Source: Collinsella aerofaciens (GTDB lineage Bacteria; Actinomycetota; Coriobacteriia; Coriobacteriales; Coriobacteriaceae). Taken from it: a stretch of 64,000 bases of DNA. The position numbers and the translations under genes were made by a program. The notes under the pieces were generated by a model. It saw nothing but the letters and a program-made list of their open reading frames with translations. It had not been told where the DNA came from and did no database searches. Numbering within the stretch: position 1 is the first letter of the stretch; each line of letters starts with the position of its first letter. This document shows positions 39,732 to 48,516 of the stretch, one piece after another. Location: the NCBI RefSeq assembly GCF_028206795.1, contig NZ_JAQLFJ010000003.1, positions 166,419 through 230,418 of the forward strand, written 5' to 3'.

Positions 39732-40943
39732 CTACTCACCATCCTTAGCGGCGGCAGCCTGCATGGCCTTGCGGCCGAGCTCGGGCAGGAAGAAAACCGG
39801 AACTACGGAAAGCAGGAAGCAGAGGCTCTCGAGACCCATGTTCACAGTGTAGTCGGCACCAGCAACGGCAGAGATACCGATGGGCAGGAAATAGCTCATG
39901 AGCAGGGAGATGGTGCCCACGATACCGCCAGCGGAACCGGCATACTTATCACCAATCTCGGGAAGGAGAACAGGCATGGACTGCATAATCGGGCCGTTGA
40001 TGGCGGTAAAGAAGCCATTGATGACCAAAATCGTCCACAGAAGGAAGCCGACCGGGGTGTACCACGTCACGAACATCGATATGGCACCGATGAGAGTAGT
40101 GACGATGAGAAAACCCTTGAACTTTCCAAGCTTATCGCAGAACGCAGGCCCAACGATGCAGCCGAAAAAGCTGCCAACGGTAACAATTGCGGCCATGAAA
40201 CCAGCAGTGGCGACGTCTATGCCCTTGCCAAGCTGAAGCGCCTGAGGCAGGAAACCGGCATAGGCAGTGGTAGAGGCAAGTCCAAAACCGACGCCGATGG
40301 AGATTAGCCACACGCCAGGACTCTTGATAGCAACCTTGAGGTAGTCGAGCACGGGCTCGGGCTCGGGGAGCGATTGCCCCTCGGGCACATCTCGGTCAAG
40401 CACAATCCAAAGAACCCAGGAGATGGTCATGACGACAGCAGCGACCATATAAGAGTTAAAGACGCTGCCGAACAAGCCAGCACAGATCTGAGCGACAACG
40501 ATGGCAACGCACGAAGCCGCGTAGAACAAGCCCATGGCGAAACCAGTCTGTTCACGGAACCAGGTGCCGAGCACCTTGATGAGGTTGGCGTTGAGTGCCG
40601 AGATTCCCATGCCAATCAGGAACATCGATGCCATCTGCATCGTGAACGAATCGAGCGTAAAGCAACGGAGAAAACCGCCGGCAACCGAAATTGCGGTGCA
40701 AACCGTGACAACTTTCTTAGAACCGATACGGTCACCAAGGGCACCCAGCGGAATTGAGAAGAAAACGGCGGTAAGCATAGGAACGAGGAACAGCATCGAA
40801 AAGCCGACGGTATCGATATTGAGCATAGGCATGACCTCGACGGCGAGTGCTGAGACCTGGTACTGCATGTAGTTAGCCATAAAGCACAGCAAGCAAACGA
40901 CTGAAACAATCGCCCAACGCCATGAAGGAAGCTTCTCTTCCAT
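39732..40943 (-). CDS. MFS transporter (first of two paralogues)
   Basis: 403 residues with 12 helices and the MFS loop motif PLGALGDRIGSKKVVTV. First gene of the operon MFS - amidohydrolase - MFS - small membrane protein. AAAGGAG lies 5 nt before the ATG. The divergent LuxR gene across a 201-base gap is its probable regulator; that gap holds both promoters. Such MFS plus LuxR units are common in Coriobacteriia. Substrate unknown. Confidence 0.9.
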   Translation of the reverse strand: MEEKLPSWRWAIVSVVCLLCFMANYMQYQVSALAVEVMPMLNIDTVGFSMLFLVPMLTAVFFSIPLGALGDRIGSKKVVTVCTAISVAGGFLRCFTLDSFTMQMASMFLIGMGISALNANLIKVLGTWFREQTGFAMGLFYAASCVAIVVAQICAGLFGSVFNSYMVAAVVMTISWVLWIVLDRDVPEGQSLPEPEPVLDYLKVAIKSPGVWLISIGVGFGLASTTAYAGFLPQALQLGKGIDVATAGFMAAIVTVGSFFGCIVGPAFCDKLGKFKGFLIVTTLIGAISMFVTWYTPVGFLLWTILVINGFFTAINGPIMQSMPVLLPEIGDKYAGSAGGIVGTISLLMSYFLPIGISAVAGADYTVNMGLESLCFLLSVVPVFFLPELGRKAMQAAAAKDGE

Positions 40944-41144
40944 GATGACTCCTTTAATAAGTCGGAATAATCAAACAGCTTGGAGAACCGGGCCCTGGCT
41001 CTTAGGTATTCATATTTTGCGATTGGTCCCTCACCGAAACCATTCGGCTAACGGCTTATCATCATTCGAAAAAAGGAGTAGTATCTCTACGCAAATTAAC
41101 TAAAATGCCAGCTAAACCACTACGCAATCTCATCGGAGGTCATC

Positions 41145-41927
41145 TTGAGCTTTTTGTCCGATTCTGAATGGCTCTGCTTAAACGATCTCGTGCTTTCGAT
41201 TAATTCCATCGACAGCGACCGCGAGTTTCGCTCGACCGTCCTCAAAAAGCTGCGTTTTCTCATCCCCTACGAGTCGGCTGCATTTTTCCTGAGCGACCTT
41301 TCCAGGGATCTCGTATCCACCCCGCAAGAATGGAAAACGCGCGTCTTTCTTGACCCTCTTGGCATCGATGTCCCCGCTGGGATGCTCGAGCTCTACACCG
41401 AAAAGTACTGGCAGCAGGACATGATCGTCGCCCACCGCAATCTTACGCGCTCGACGGTGCTGCGCGAGTCCGATCAGCTCAGCCCTGGCGATATCGACAG
41501 CAGTTATATGAAGGATTATCTTGGCGGCCGCCACGTCGTCAACGTCAGTTTCTTTAATGACGAGGGCTTTTTGGGATCGCTCAATCTTAATCGCAAGAAA
41601 GAAGAGGGCGACTTTAGCGATCGCGAAGTTCAAATCCTTGAGCTCATCGAACCACACCTCACGAACCGACTATCAAAATGGCGTGTGCGCGCCGACCGCA
41701 GCTCGTCTGAAATCGTATTTGCTCACGACTACGACGTCTCAGCGCGCGAAATCGATGTGTGTCGTTGCGTGTTATCGGGCATGGACAACGCGGCCATCGC
41801 CGAAGAGCTCTCCATCAGCACTGGCACCGTTAAAAAGCATCTGGAGAACATCTTTCGAAAAACACAGGTCAACAGCCGCGTTGGGCTCATGGCGCTCCTT
41901 CAGCAGTACACGGCGCTCAAGCAGTAA
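41145..41927 (+). CDS. LuxR-family regulator with GAF-like sensor domain
   Basis: 260 residues. The N-terminal 170 form a ligand-sensing domain (RFLIPYESAAFFLSDLSRDL; NVSFFNDEGFLGSLNLNRKK fits a GAF-type beta-sheet). The C-terminal LuxR helix-turn-helix reads VSAREIDVCRCVLSGMDNAA, then STGTVKKHLENIFRKTQVNS. The start is a TTG at 41145 with GGAGGT 4 nt upstream. There is no receiver aspartate, so it responds to a small molecule or protein rather than a kinase. Divergent from the MFS-amidohydrolase operon, which it likely controls. Confidence 0.88.
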   Translation: MSFLSDSEWLCLNDLVLSINSIDSDREFRSTVLKKLRFLIPYESAAFFLSDLSRDLVSTPQEWKTRVFLDPLGIDVPAGMLELYTEKYWQQDMIVAHRNLTRSTVLRESDQLSPGDIDSSYMKDYLGGRHVVNVSFFNDEGFLGSLNLNRKKEEGDFSDREVQILELIEPHLTNRLSKWRVRADRSSSEIVFAHDYDVSAREIDVCRCVLSGMDNAAIAEELSISTGTVKKHLENIFRKTQVNSRVGLMALLQQYTALKQ

Positions 41928-41951
41928 GACCGTTCTCGCCCGCGAACCCAC

Positions 41952-43595
41952 TCACGCCCTATAAAACACGTTGTCGGCAAAGAAGTCGGTCGGCGGCTCC
42001 ATGCAGGCGATCTCGCCATCAAACATCATGGCGATGTCGTCGGCTACCTGCTCGGCAAAATCCAGGTCGTGCGTTGCCATGATGACGGTGCCGCCAGCCC
42101 GCGCATGGTCGCGCAGGGCGCGGGCGATAATGCGGCGGCTGGCCAGGTCCAGACCCTTGGTGGGCTCATCGAGCAATAGCAGTTCGGGGCCGATTAGCAG
42201 TAGCTTTGCCAACGCAAGCAGTTGGCGCTGTCCGCCCGAAAGATCGTAGGGGTGGCGCCCATCCAGACCCGACAGCCCCAAGCTCGCCGCACGCTCCCGC
42301 GCCAAGTTCTCGTCATATCCGCAGGTCGAGGCCCATTCCATCAGCTCATCGTGAACCGTCTCGGCAACCAGCAATGCTTTGGGGTTCTGAGGCAGCAGCG
42401 CCGCCGAGGCCGCTCCGCGCACCATGCGGCCGCGCTGCAGCTTGGCGGTCTTCGCCAGCACCGAGAGCATCGTCGACTTACCGCATCCGTTGCCGCCCAC
42501 GACCGCATGCACCGCACCGGCCGAAAACGCCACGTCGAGCCCGCGCAGCACCCAACCGCCCGCGCGATCGTAGCGAAACCAGCTCCCTGCCAGGGTGGTA
42601 GCCGACCCGCCGTGCATTTTTTGGAGTATTCTGCTCCCATCCGTGCGCGGGAAGGCTTCCGAGCCGTTCTCGAGCGACGTTTGCGCCACAAATTCGGACG
42701 ATTTGTCCAATTCCGAACTTTTTTTCGCGCTCGATACGTCCCCGGGCGGCTCCAGAGAGCCCAAATTGTCCTCACGCCTGCTGAATACTCCGTTTTTTGC
42801 ACATCGGACGGCACCCCACCCCAACATGTCGTCGGAAAACAACGATTCTCGGCGTCCCAAAGAAGCCATATCCGCCACCTCGCGCACGCGACCGTCCTCA
42901 ATCCGGTACGCACACGTCGCATACTCGAGCATTGGACGCGGTTGATGCGTAGCCACAACAACCGTGCAGCCCAACTCACGGTTCACGCGAAACAGCGCGT
43001 GCAGAAAATTCTTCTCGGCAACGGGATCGAGCTGAGACGTGGGCTCGTCGAGTAGCAGCACACGCGGACGCAGCGCCAGGACGGCGGCAAGCGACAGCAG
43101 CTGCTTGCGGCCGCCCGAAAGCGTATCGGTATCGCGATGAAGCCAGTCCTCCAGACCAAAGAAATAGCTGGTCTCAGCTACGCGACGGCGCATCTCATCA
43201 CGTGCTAGCCCCAAGTTTTCCAGGCCAAACGCCATCTCGTGCCACACGGTTTCGCACACGATCTGGTTCTCGGGATCCTGGAACACATAGCCCACGCGCT
43301 CCGCCGATGCCCGCACGTCCATGTCGGCAACGTTCTCGCCCAGCACGCGCGCATCACCAGTGCGCTCGCCCGCCGGCGCGATCTCGGGCTTGAGCAGCGA
43401 CAGCAGCGTCGACTTGCCCGAACCGGTACCGCCAACAAGCAGCGCAAATGCACCTTGGGGAACACGCCAATCAAGCCCCTCGAGCACCGGTGCCTCGGCC
43501 CCGGGATAGGCAAAACTAAGGCCCTGCACCTCAATCGCCGGAATATCCGGGCCGCACGCCGCGCCCGACACCGGGCCCCTATCCAACCGAGCCAT
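41952..43595 (-). CDS. Fused ECF transporter ATPase (EcfA-EcfA')
   Basis: 547 residues with two complete ABC ATPase domains in one chain. Domain 1: LLVGGTGSGKSTLLSLL, LSGGRKQLLSLAAVLALR, VLLLDEPTSQLD. Domain 2: AVVGGNGCGKSTMLSVL, LSGGQRQLLALAKLLL, LLLLDEPTKGLD. A linker of about 80 residues (about 245-325) lies between them. It energizes ECF vitamin importers together with the T component, whose stop shares one base with its start. In many species EcfA and EcfA' are separate genes. The S component at 35542 is a candidate partner. Confidence 0.92.
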   Translation of the reverse strand: MARLDRGPVSGAACGPDIPAIEVQGLSFAYPGAEAPVLEGLDWRVPQGAFALLVGGTGSGKSTLLSLLKPEIAPAGERTGDARVLGENVADMDVRASAERVGYVFQDPENQIVCETVWHEMAFGLENLGLARDEMRRRVAETSYFFGLEDWLHRDTDTLSGGRKQLLSLAAVLALRPRVLLLDEPTSQLDPVAEKNFLHALFRVNRELGCTVVVATHQPRPMLEYATCAYRIEDGRVREVADMASLGRRESLFSDDMLGWGAVRCAKNGVFSRREDNLGSLEPPGDVSSAKKSSELDKSSEFVAQTSLENGSEAFPRTDGSRILQKMHGGSATTLAGSWFRYDRAGGWVLRGLDVAFSAGAVHAVVGGNGCGKSTMLSVLAKTAKLQRGRMVRGAASAALLPQNPKALLVAETVHDELMEWASTCGYDENLARERAASLGLSGLDGRHPYDLSGGQRQLLALAKLLLIGPELLLLDEPTKGLDLASRRIIARALRDHARAGGTVIMATHDLDFAEQVADDIAMMFDGEIACMEPPTDFFADNVFYRA

Positions 43596-44482
43596 CAGCC
43601 AAACCTCTTCTCATCAATCGCGTGCGACGCGCAAGGCAGCATCATCCAGGCAGCGTACACGACATAGCCCCGCCACGGCGCCGGCACCGAGAGCTGCGGA
43701 TAAAACGAATACTGCGTTGTCGCGGTCCATGCCACCGCCACCGCGGCGGCACCAAACACCGCAAGCCCAGCCAGCGCGGCAACGTCGCTGCGCCCCAGTC
43801 GATACCGCGCATACGTCGTACGACGCGTCGCGGCACCCCACCCGCGCGAGCGCATCGCGTCCGCGCGCTCCAGCGAATCTTCCATGCCCCAGCCCATCAA
43901 CACACTCGATGCCCGCAAACGCGAACGCACGGGGTCGGCCGGCGCGCTGCCCGGCACATCAATCGCATCCTGCACCGCCAGCACCGTACGACCGCGGCGC
44001 AAAAACTGCGGGATAAGCCTCATGCACATCGAGATCATGAGCGCAATCACCGGCGCGGCATTGCCCAGCAGCGCGAGTACCTTGTCGTATTCGAGCATCG
44101 ATGCCGCCGCCTCAAACCACAACACGCTCGCCACAAACAGCCCGCCCATGCACAGGCCGTATACCATGCTCTCCAGATACACCGCGCGCATGCCAATACG
44201 GAACAGCTCCGTCGAACCCGAGGCGCTAAACAGCGGATTGAGCAGCGCGACGATCAAAATCACCGGCAGCTGCCAGCGGAGCGCGCCCAGCGTGCGGGCA
44301 GCCCCACGCGTCGCAAATCCATACGCCAGCCCGCCTGCGAGCGACAGCGCGATCAGTACCGGCTGCATCGAGAACATAGTGAGCCCCAGCGTCAGCACTA
44401 TATAGAGTGCCGGCACAGCCGGATGCGACATCGAGAATGCCGCGACGGGCCCGCCGCCAAACTCCTCTCGTATGTTATCCAC
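43595..44482 (-). CDS. ECF transporter T component (EcfT)
   Basis: Transmembrane coupling subunit (295 aa) that binds the two ATPase domains and an S component. The cytoplasmic coupling motif is visible as ADAMRSRGWGAATRRT (an A-R-G type motif) after VLMGWGMEDSLERA. About six helices. The start is uncertain: I use the GTG at 44482 (GGGGGTG just upstream). The frame stays open to 44653 but that part overlaps the glmU promoter region and is not membrane-like. Confidence 0.8.
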   Translation of the reverse strand: MDNIREEFGGGPVAAFSMSHPAVPALYIVLTLGLTMFSMQPVLIALSLAGGLAYGFATRGAARTLGALRWQLPVILIVALLNPLFSASGSTELFRIGMRAVYLESMVYGLCMGGLFVASVLWFEAAASMLEYDKVLALLGNAAPVIALMISMCMRLIPQFLRRGRTVLAVQDAIDVPGSAPADPVRSRLRASSVLMGWGMEDSLERADAMRSRGWGAATRRTTYARYRLGRSDVAALAGLAVFGAAAVAVAWTATTQYSFYPQLSVPAPWRGYVVYAAWMMLPCASHAIDEKRFG

Positions 44483-44681
44483 GGGCACCCCCGTTCCCTC
44501 GCTCAAACAACAGCTCCGCAGCACCGCCAACGCCGCACGCACGCAGTGCAAACGCCACGCCGGCGGCGCAAGCCTCAACCGCCGCAAACCAATCGTTACG
44601 CGCTCGTCATATGCCTGCGGTATCATATTGCGCCGTGTATCGTTTCCAAACACACGTCTCTATAACGTAACAGGAGATCAC

Positions 44682-46094
44682 ATGGACGCAACCGCAATTA
44701 TCCTCGCTGCCGGCGAGGGCACCCGCATGAAGTCGAACCACTGCAAGGTTTCGCACAAGATCCTGGGTAAGCCCATGGTCCAGTGGATCGTCGACGCTAC
44801 CATCAAGGCCGGCTGCAGCCGCGTCGTGGTCGTCATCGGCAGCCACGCCGACGAGATGCGCGCCCTCATCGACGGCGCCTACGCCAACAGCGCCACCAAG
44901 GTCGAGTGCGTCGAGCAGACCGAGCGCCTGGGCACCGGCCACGCCGTAAAGGTCGCGCTCGAGGCCTGCGGCATCACGCAAGGCCCCGTCGTCGTGCTCA
45001 ACGGCGACCTGCCGCTCATCACCGCCGACACCGTCGCCAAGTTCGCGCAAACCGTCGCCACCGGCGAGCTCGCCTGCACCGTCATGACCATGACCCCGCC
45101 CGATCCTTTCGGCTACGGCCGCATCAAGCTGGGCGCCGATGGTCAGATCGAGCGCATCATCGAGCAGAAGGACTGCACGCCCGAGCAGGCCGCCACGCTG
45201 CTCGAGTGCAACGCCGGCTGCTACGCATTTGACGGCACGCAGCTCGCCGCCCACATCAACGAGATCGGCAACGACAACGCGCAATCCGAGTACTACCTGC
45301 CCGACATGCTCGAGATCCTCAAAGGCCACGGCCAGGCTGTCTCCATCTTCCACTGCGACGACTACCGCGACGGCCTGGGCGTCAACAGCCGCATCCAGCT
45401 CGCACAGCTCACCGCCATCGCGCGCGACCGCATCAACGAGCACTGGATGGCCGAGGGCGTTACCTTCATCGACCCCACACAGGCCTGGATCGGCCCCGAT
45501 GCCGTTATCGGCCGCGATACCGTCGTGTGGCCGCAGACGCACCTGATCGGCCACGTCACCGTGGGCGAGGAGTGCCAGCTCGGTCCCAACAGCCGCCTCA
45601 CCGACACCACCGTCGGCAGCGGCTGCACCATCGATGAGACCATCGCCATTGAGGCCGTCATCGAGAACGGCGTCGACTGCGGCCCGCGCGCCTACCTGCG
45701 CCCGGGCACCCACATGCTCGACGGCTCCAAGGCCGGCACGCACGTGGAGATCAAGAAGTCCACGATCGGCGAGGGTTCCAAGGTGCCCCACCTGTCCTAC
45801 ATCGGCGACACCACCATGGGCTCCGGCGTCAACGTGGGCGCGGGCTCCATCACCTGCAACTACGATGGCGTGCACAAGCACAAGACCGTCATCGGCAAGG
45901 ACGCCTTCATTGGCTCCGACACCATGATGGTCGCGCCCGCCCAGATCGGCGACGGTGCACTCGTGGCCGCCGGCTCCGTCATCACCGAGCCGGTCCCGGC
46001 AGACGCGCTCGGTCTGGGCCGCGCCCGTCAGGTAAATATTGAGGGCTGGGCCGCCGATTACCGCCGCCGCCTGCACGAGGACGACGAGGTATAA
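44682..46094 (+). CDS. glmU: Bifunctional UDP-GlcNAc pyrophosphorylase / glucosamine-1-P acetyltransferase
   Basis: Makes UDP-N-acetylglucosamine for peptidoglycan (470 aa). The N-terminal uridylyltransferase has ILAAGEGTRMKSNHCKVSHK and NGDLPLITADT. The C-terminal left-handed beta-helix acetyltransferase has hexapeptide repeats and YLRPGTHMLDGSKAGTHVEI, then GAGSITCNYDGVHKHKT. CAGGAG lies 6 nt before the ATG at 44682. It is head-to-head with the ECF operon and ends in a terminator. Confidence 0.95.
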   Translation: MDATAIILAAGEGTRMKSNHCKVSHKILGKPMVQWIVDATIKAGCSRVVVVIGSHADEMRALIDGAYANSATKVECVEQTERLGTGHAVKVALEACGITQGPVVVLNGDLPLITADTVAKFAQTVATGELACTVMTMTPPDPFGYGRIKLGADGQIERIIEQKDCTPEQAATLLECNAGCYAFDGTQLAAHINEIGNDNAQSEYYLPDMLEILKGHGQAVSIFHCDDYRDGLGVNSRIQLAQLTAIARDRINEHWMAEGVTFIDPTQAWIGPDAVIGRDTVVWPQTHLIGHVTVGEECQLGPNSRLTDTTVGSGCTIDETIAIEAVIENGVDCGPRAYLRPGTHMLDGSKAGTHVEIKKSTIGEGSKVPHLSYIGDTTMGSGVNVGAGSITCNYDGVHKHKTVIGKDAFIGSDTMMVAPAQIGDGALVAAGSVITEPVPADALGLGRARQVNIEGWAADYRRRLHEDDEV

Positions 46095-46109
46095 CGTTTT
46101 ACCAAGCAC

Positions 46110-46144
46110 AAAAGGAGCTGCTCCATGGGGGCGGCTCCTTTTTC
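46110..46144 (+). terminator. Intrinsic terminator of glmU
   Basis: AAAAGGAGC and GCTCCTTTT form the stem, continuing into TTTTTCT, 16 nt past the glmU stop. Confidence 0.85.
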
Positions 46145-46234
46145 TATCGTGACCTGCGCAACCGGATGAGTGGTCGGTTCGTGTCCGTTGGCGGTAAAGA
46201 CGTTATCAGGACCCGATAAACCCCGCCGCGCGGT

Positions 46235-46240
46235 TACAAT
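46235..46240 (+). promoter_or_regulatory. -10 box (TACAAT) upstream of prs
   Basis: TACAAT 46 nt upstream of the prs ATG. No convincing -35 box is seen. Confidence 0.45.
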
Positions 46241-46286
46241 GCAACAAGGCATCTATATGGCATTCGATGTATAAAGGAGAAGGGTA

Positions 46287-47273
46287 ATGCCGATTAATGA
46301 TCCCGAGAAGTCGGAGAATATGCGCAAGTCCATCCGCGTGTATTCCGGTTCCTCCAACCGTCCCCTCGCTCAGAAGATTGCTGAGTACCTTGGGGTCGAG
46401 CTTTCGGGCCTTACGCTAAAGCAGTTCGCCAATGGTGAGATTTACGCCCGCTACGACGAGACCGTCCGCGGCGCCGACGTCTTCCTGATTCAGTCCGTGG
46501 CCGGCGGCAACGTCAACGACATGCTCATGGAGCTGCTCATCGCCACCGACGCTGCCAAGCGCGCATCCGCCCGCTCCATCACCGCCGTTATCACCCACTA
46601 CGGCTATGCCCGCCAGGACCGCAAGGCCGGCCCGCGCGAGCCCATCACCGCCCGCCTTGTCGCCAACCTACTCGAGCGTGCCGGCGTCAACCGCATCATC
46701 ACCCTCGACCTGCACCAAGGCCAGATCCAGGGCTTCTTCGATATCCCGGTTAACCACCTGTCCGCACTGCCGCTGTTTGGCCAGTACTACAACGACATGC
46801 ACTTCGACACCGACAACCTGGTTGTCGTCTCCCCCGACGTGGGTCGCGCCAAGGCCGCCAAGAAGCTGTCCGACATGCTCGGCTGCGACCTGGCCATCGC
46901 CCACAAGGGCCGTCCGCGCCACAACGCCGCCGAGGTCATGGGCATCATCGGTGACATCAAGGGCAAGACCTGCATCATCAACGATGACATGATCGACACC
47001 GCTGGCACCCTGTGCGCCAACGTCAAGGAGCTCAAGGCTATGGGCGCCGGCGACATCTACGTCTGCGCCACCCACGGCATCTTCTCCGGTCCGGCCATCG
47101 AGCGCCTGAACGATGCCCCCATCGTCGAGTGCGTCGTCACCGACGCCATCCCCGTCGAGGTCGGCGGCAAGATCAAGACTATCTCGGTCGCCGAGGAGTT
47201 CGCTCAGGCCATCTCCGCCGTTTACCACGAGGAGCCCGTCTCCACGCTCGTCGGCGGCGACTTCGCGCTGTAG
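46287..47273 (+). CDS. prs: Ribose-phosphate pyrophosphokinase (PRPP synthetase)
   Basis: Makes PRPP from ribose 5-phosphate and ATP for nucleotide, His and Trp synthesis (328 aa). HYGYARQDRKAGPREPITAR is the catalytic flexible loop, NRIITLDLHQGQIQGFF follows, and INDDMIDTAGTLCANVKELK is the PRPP-binding site. GGAGAAGGG precedes the ATG. The order glmU - prs - pth is common in Gram-positive bacteria. Confidence 0.96.
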   Translation: MPINDPEKSENMRKSIRVYSGSSNRPLAQKIAEYLGVELSGLTLKQFANGEIYARYDETVRGADVFLIQSVAGGNVNDMLMELLIATDAAKRASARSITAVITHYGYARQDRKAGPREPITARLVANLLERAGVNRIITLDLHQGQIQGFFDIPVNHLSALPLFGQYYNDMHFDTDNLVVVSPDVGRAKAAKKLSDMLGCDLAIAHKGRPRHNAAEVMGIIGDIKGKTCIINDDMIDTAGTLCANVKELKAMGAGDIYVCATHGIFSGPAIERLNDAPIVECVVTDAIPVEVGGKIKTISVAEEFAQAISAVYHEEPVSTLVGGDFAL

Positions 47274-47296
47274 TCGCTTGACCCTCGCATCCCACC

Positions 47297-47397
47297 GGAA
47301 GCCCGGTAGGCCTGCGGGGTTATCACGCCGACGTCCTCGCCGCTTCGCGGCTGCGGGATGTCGGCTTAGATAACCCCTCCCGGCCTACCGGGCTTCC
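47297..47397. repeat. 101-nt near-perfect cruciform between prs and pth
   Basis: Nested complementary arms: 16 bp (GGAAGCCCGGTAGGCC, 47297-47312 with 47382-47397), 9 bp (GGGGTTATC/GATAACCCC), 6 bp (GCCGAC/GTCGGC) and a central GCCGC-TTC-GCGGC. There is no U-tract. It could be a structured RNA, a bidirectional terminator or a mobile palindrome. Confidence 0.88.
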
Positions 47398-47512
47398 TGC
47401 TGTCTCGGGGCAGCTGTTTTCTGAAATGACTTTGCCGTGCCCTTTCCTCGCCTTCGGCGGGCGTGGTAGCCTTTGTCGTTGAACGAACTTCTTATGTAAC
47501 GAAAGGAAGCCT

Positions 47513-48142
47513 ATGGCAGCTGCACAGCCGCTTAAGATTCGCATGGTTGCCGGGCTTGGCAACCCGGGTGAGGAATATGCCGAGACCCGCCACAACGCCG
47601 GCTTTAAGGCGATCGATGAGCTGGCCCGTCAGGCCGGTGTCACGTACTGGAAAAACCAGGCCGGCACCGAGGTCGCGCTCATCAACATCAACGATCCCGA
47701 GGAAGAGGGCGGTAAGCGCCAGATTGTACTGGTCAAGCCGCAGTCGTACATGAACACCTCGGGCGGGCCCATCTCCAAGCTCTGCCGCGAGTACAAGATC
47801 AAGGCCGAGGAGCTGCTCGTGATCCACGACGAGCTCGACATTCCCGCCGGCGACGTACGTGTTAAGGTGGGCGGTGGCCACGCCGGTCACAACGGCCTGC
47901 GCTCCATCATCGACAAGATGGGCAGCCGCGACTTTAGCCGTATCCGCACCGGCATCGGCAACCCTCCCGGCAAAATGCCCGTGGCAGACTACGTGCTCAA
48001 GCAGCTGCGCGCCCGCGAGGCCGAGGACTTCCAGGACACCTGTGCCCGCGCCGCAGACGCCGCCGGTCTGGCCATCGTCCACGGCGTAATCTACGCCCGC
48101 GATCACGTAAACGGCGCCGCTTCCGCCAACGGCAAGCACTAG
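47513..48142 (+). CDS. pth: Peptidyl-tRNA hydrolase
   Basis: Rescues peptidyl-tRNAs released from stalled ribosomes (209 aa). MVAGLGNPGEEYAETRHNAG contains the catalytic histidine; KPQSYMNTSGGPI, HDELDIPAGDVRVKVGGGHA and GHNGLRSI are the further family motifs. GAAAGGAAG lies just before the ATG. Confidence 0.96.
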   Translation: MAAAQPLKIRMVAGLGNPGEEYAETRHNAGFKAIDELARQAGVTYWKNQAGTEVALININDPEEEGGKRQIVLVKPQSYMNTSGGPISKLCREYKIKAEELLVIHDELDIPAGDVRVKVGGGHAGHNGLRSIIDKMGSRDFSRIRTGIGNPPGKMPVADYVLKQLRAREAEDFQDTCARAADAAGLAIVHGVIYARDHVNGAASANGKH

Positions 48143-48153
48143 AACCTACTATT

Positions 48154-48333
48154 TAGGGACAGGTTTATTTTGGCAGGTTCTATATGCGGAAACACCGCAG
48201 CGGCCGCACCGCAATAAACACGCTGCCACCATACATGCATAACGCCCCAAAGGGGGCCGGCCTCGACGAAGCGCGAGTCCGGCCCCCTTTGCCGTTTTGC
48301 CTGATAAAACCGACCAAAATAAACCTGTCCCTA
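48154..48333. repeat. 180-nt palindromic element between pth and nfnA-like gene
   Basis: Arms of 26 nt (TAGGGACAGGTTTATTTTGG..., 48154-48179 and 48308-48333) pair with two mismatches. The centre has another strong hairpin, AAAGGGGGCCGG/CCGGCCCCCTTT (48250-48293), that may terminate pth. No gene is seen in the whole 374-base gap. Confidence 0.82.
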
Positions 48334-48516
48334 TTTGGTAGGTCGAAGTGGATAAACCCTTTTCCCAACCGCCGAAGACACACGTAAACAGCATGTCCAT
48401 GAGGGTATAATTTGCACCGTATGTCTGCACAACGCCTGTGCGCGTACGGTTTTACTCGGGCTACCGTCCATTTCCGTGGAGGCACGGTTCGGCGGCCCTA
48501 ACAAGAGAGGGGTTCT

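Noticed and set aside
44607..46109. A 500-codon minus-strand frame opposite glmU
   Set aside because: GlmU motifs are complete on the plus strand; the opposite frame is a Val/Gly/Asp-rich shadow.
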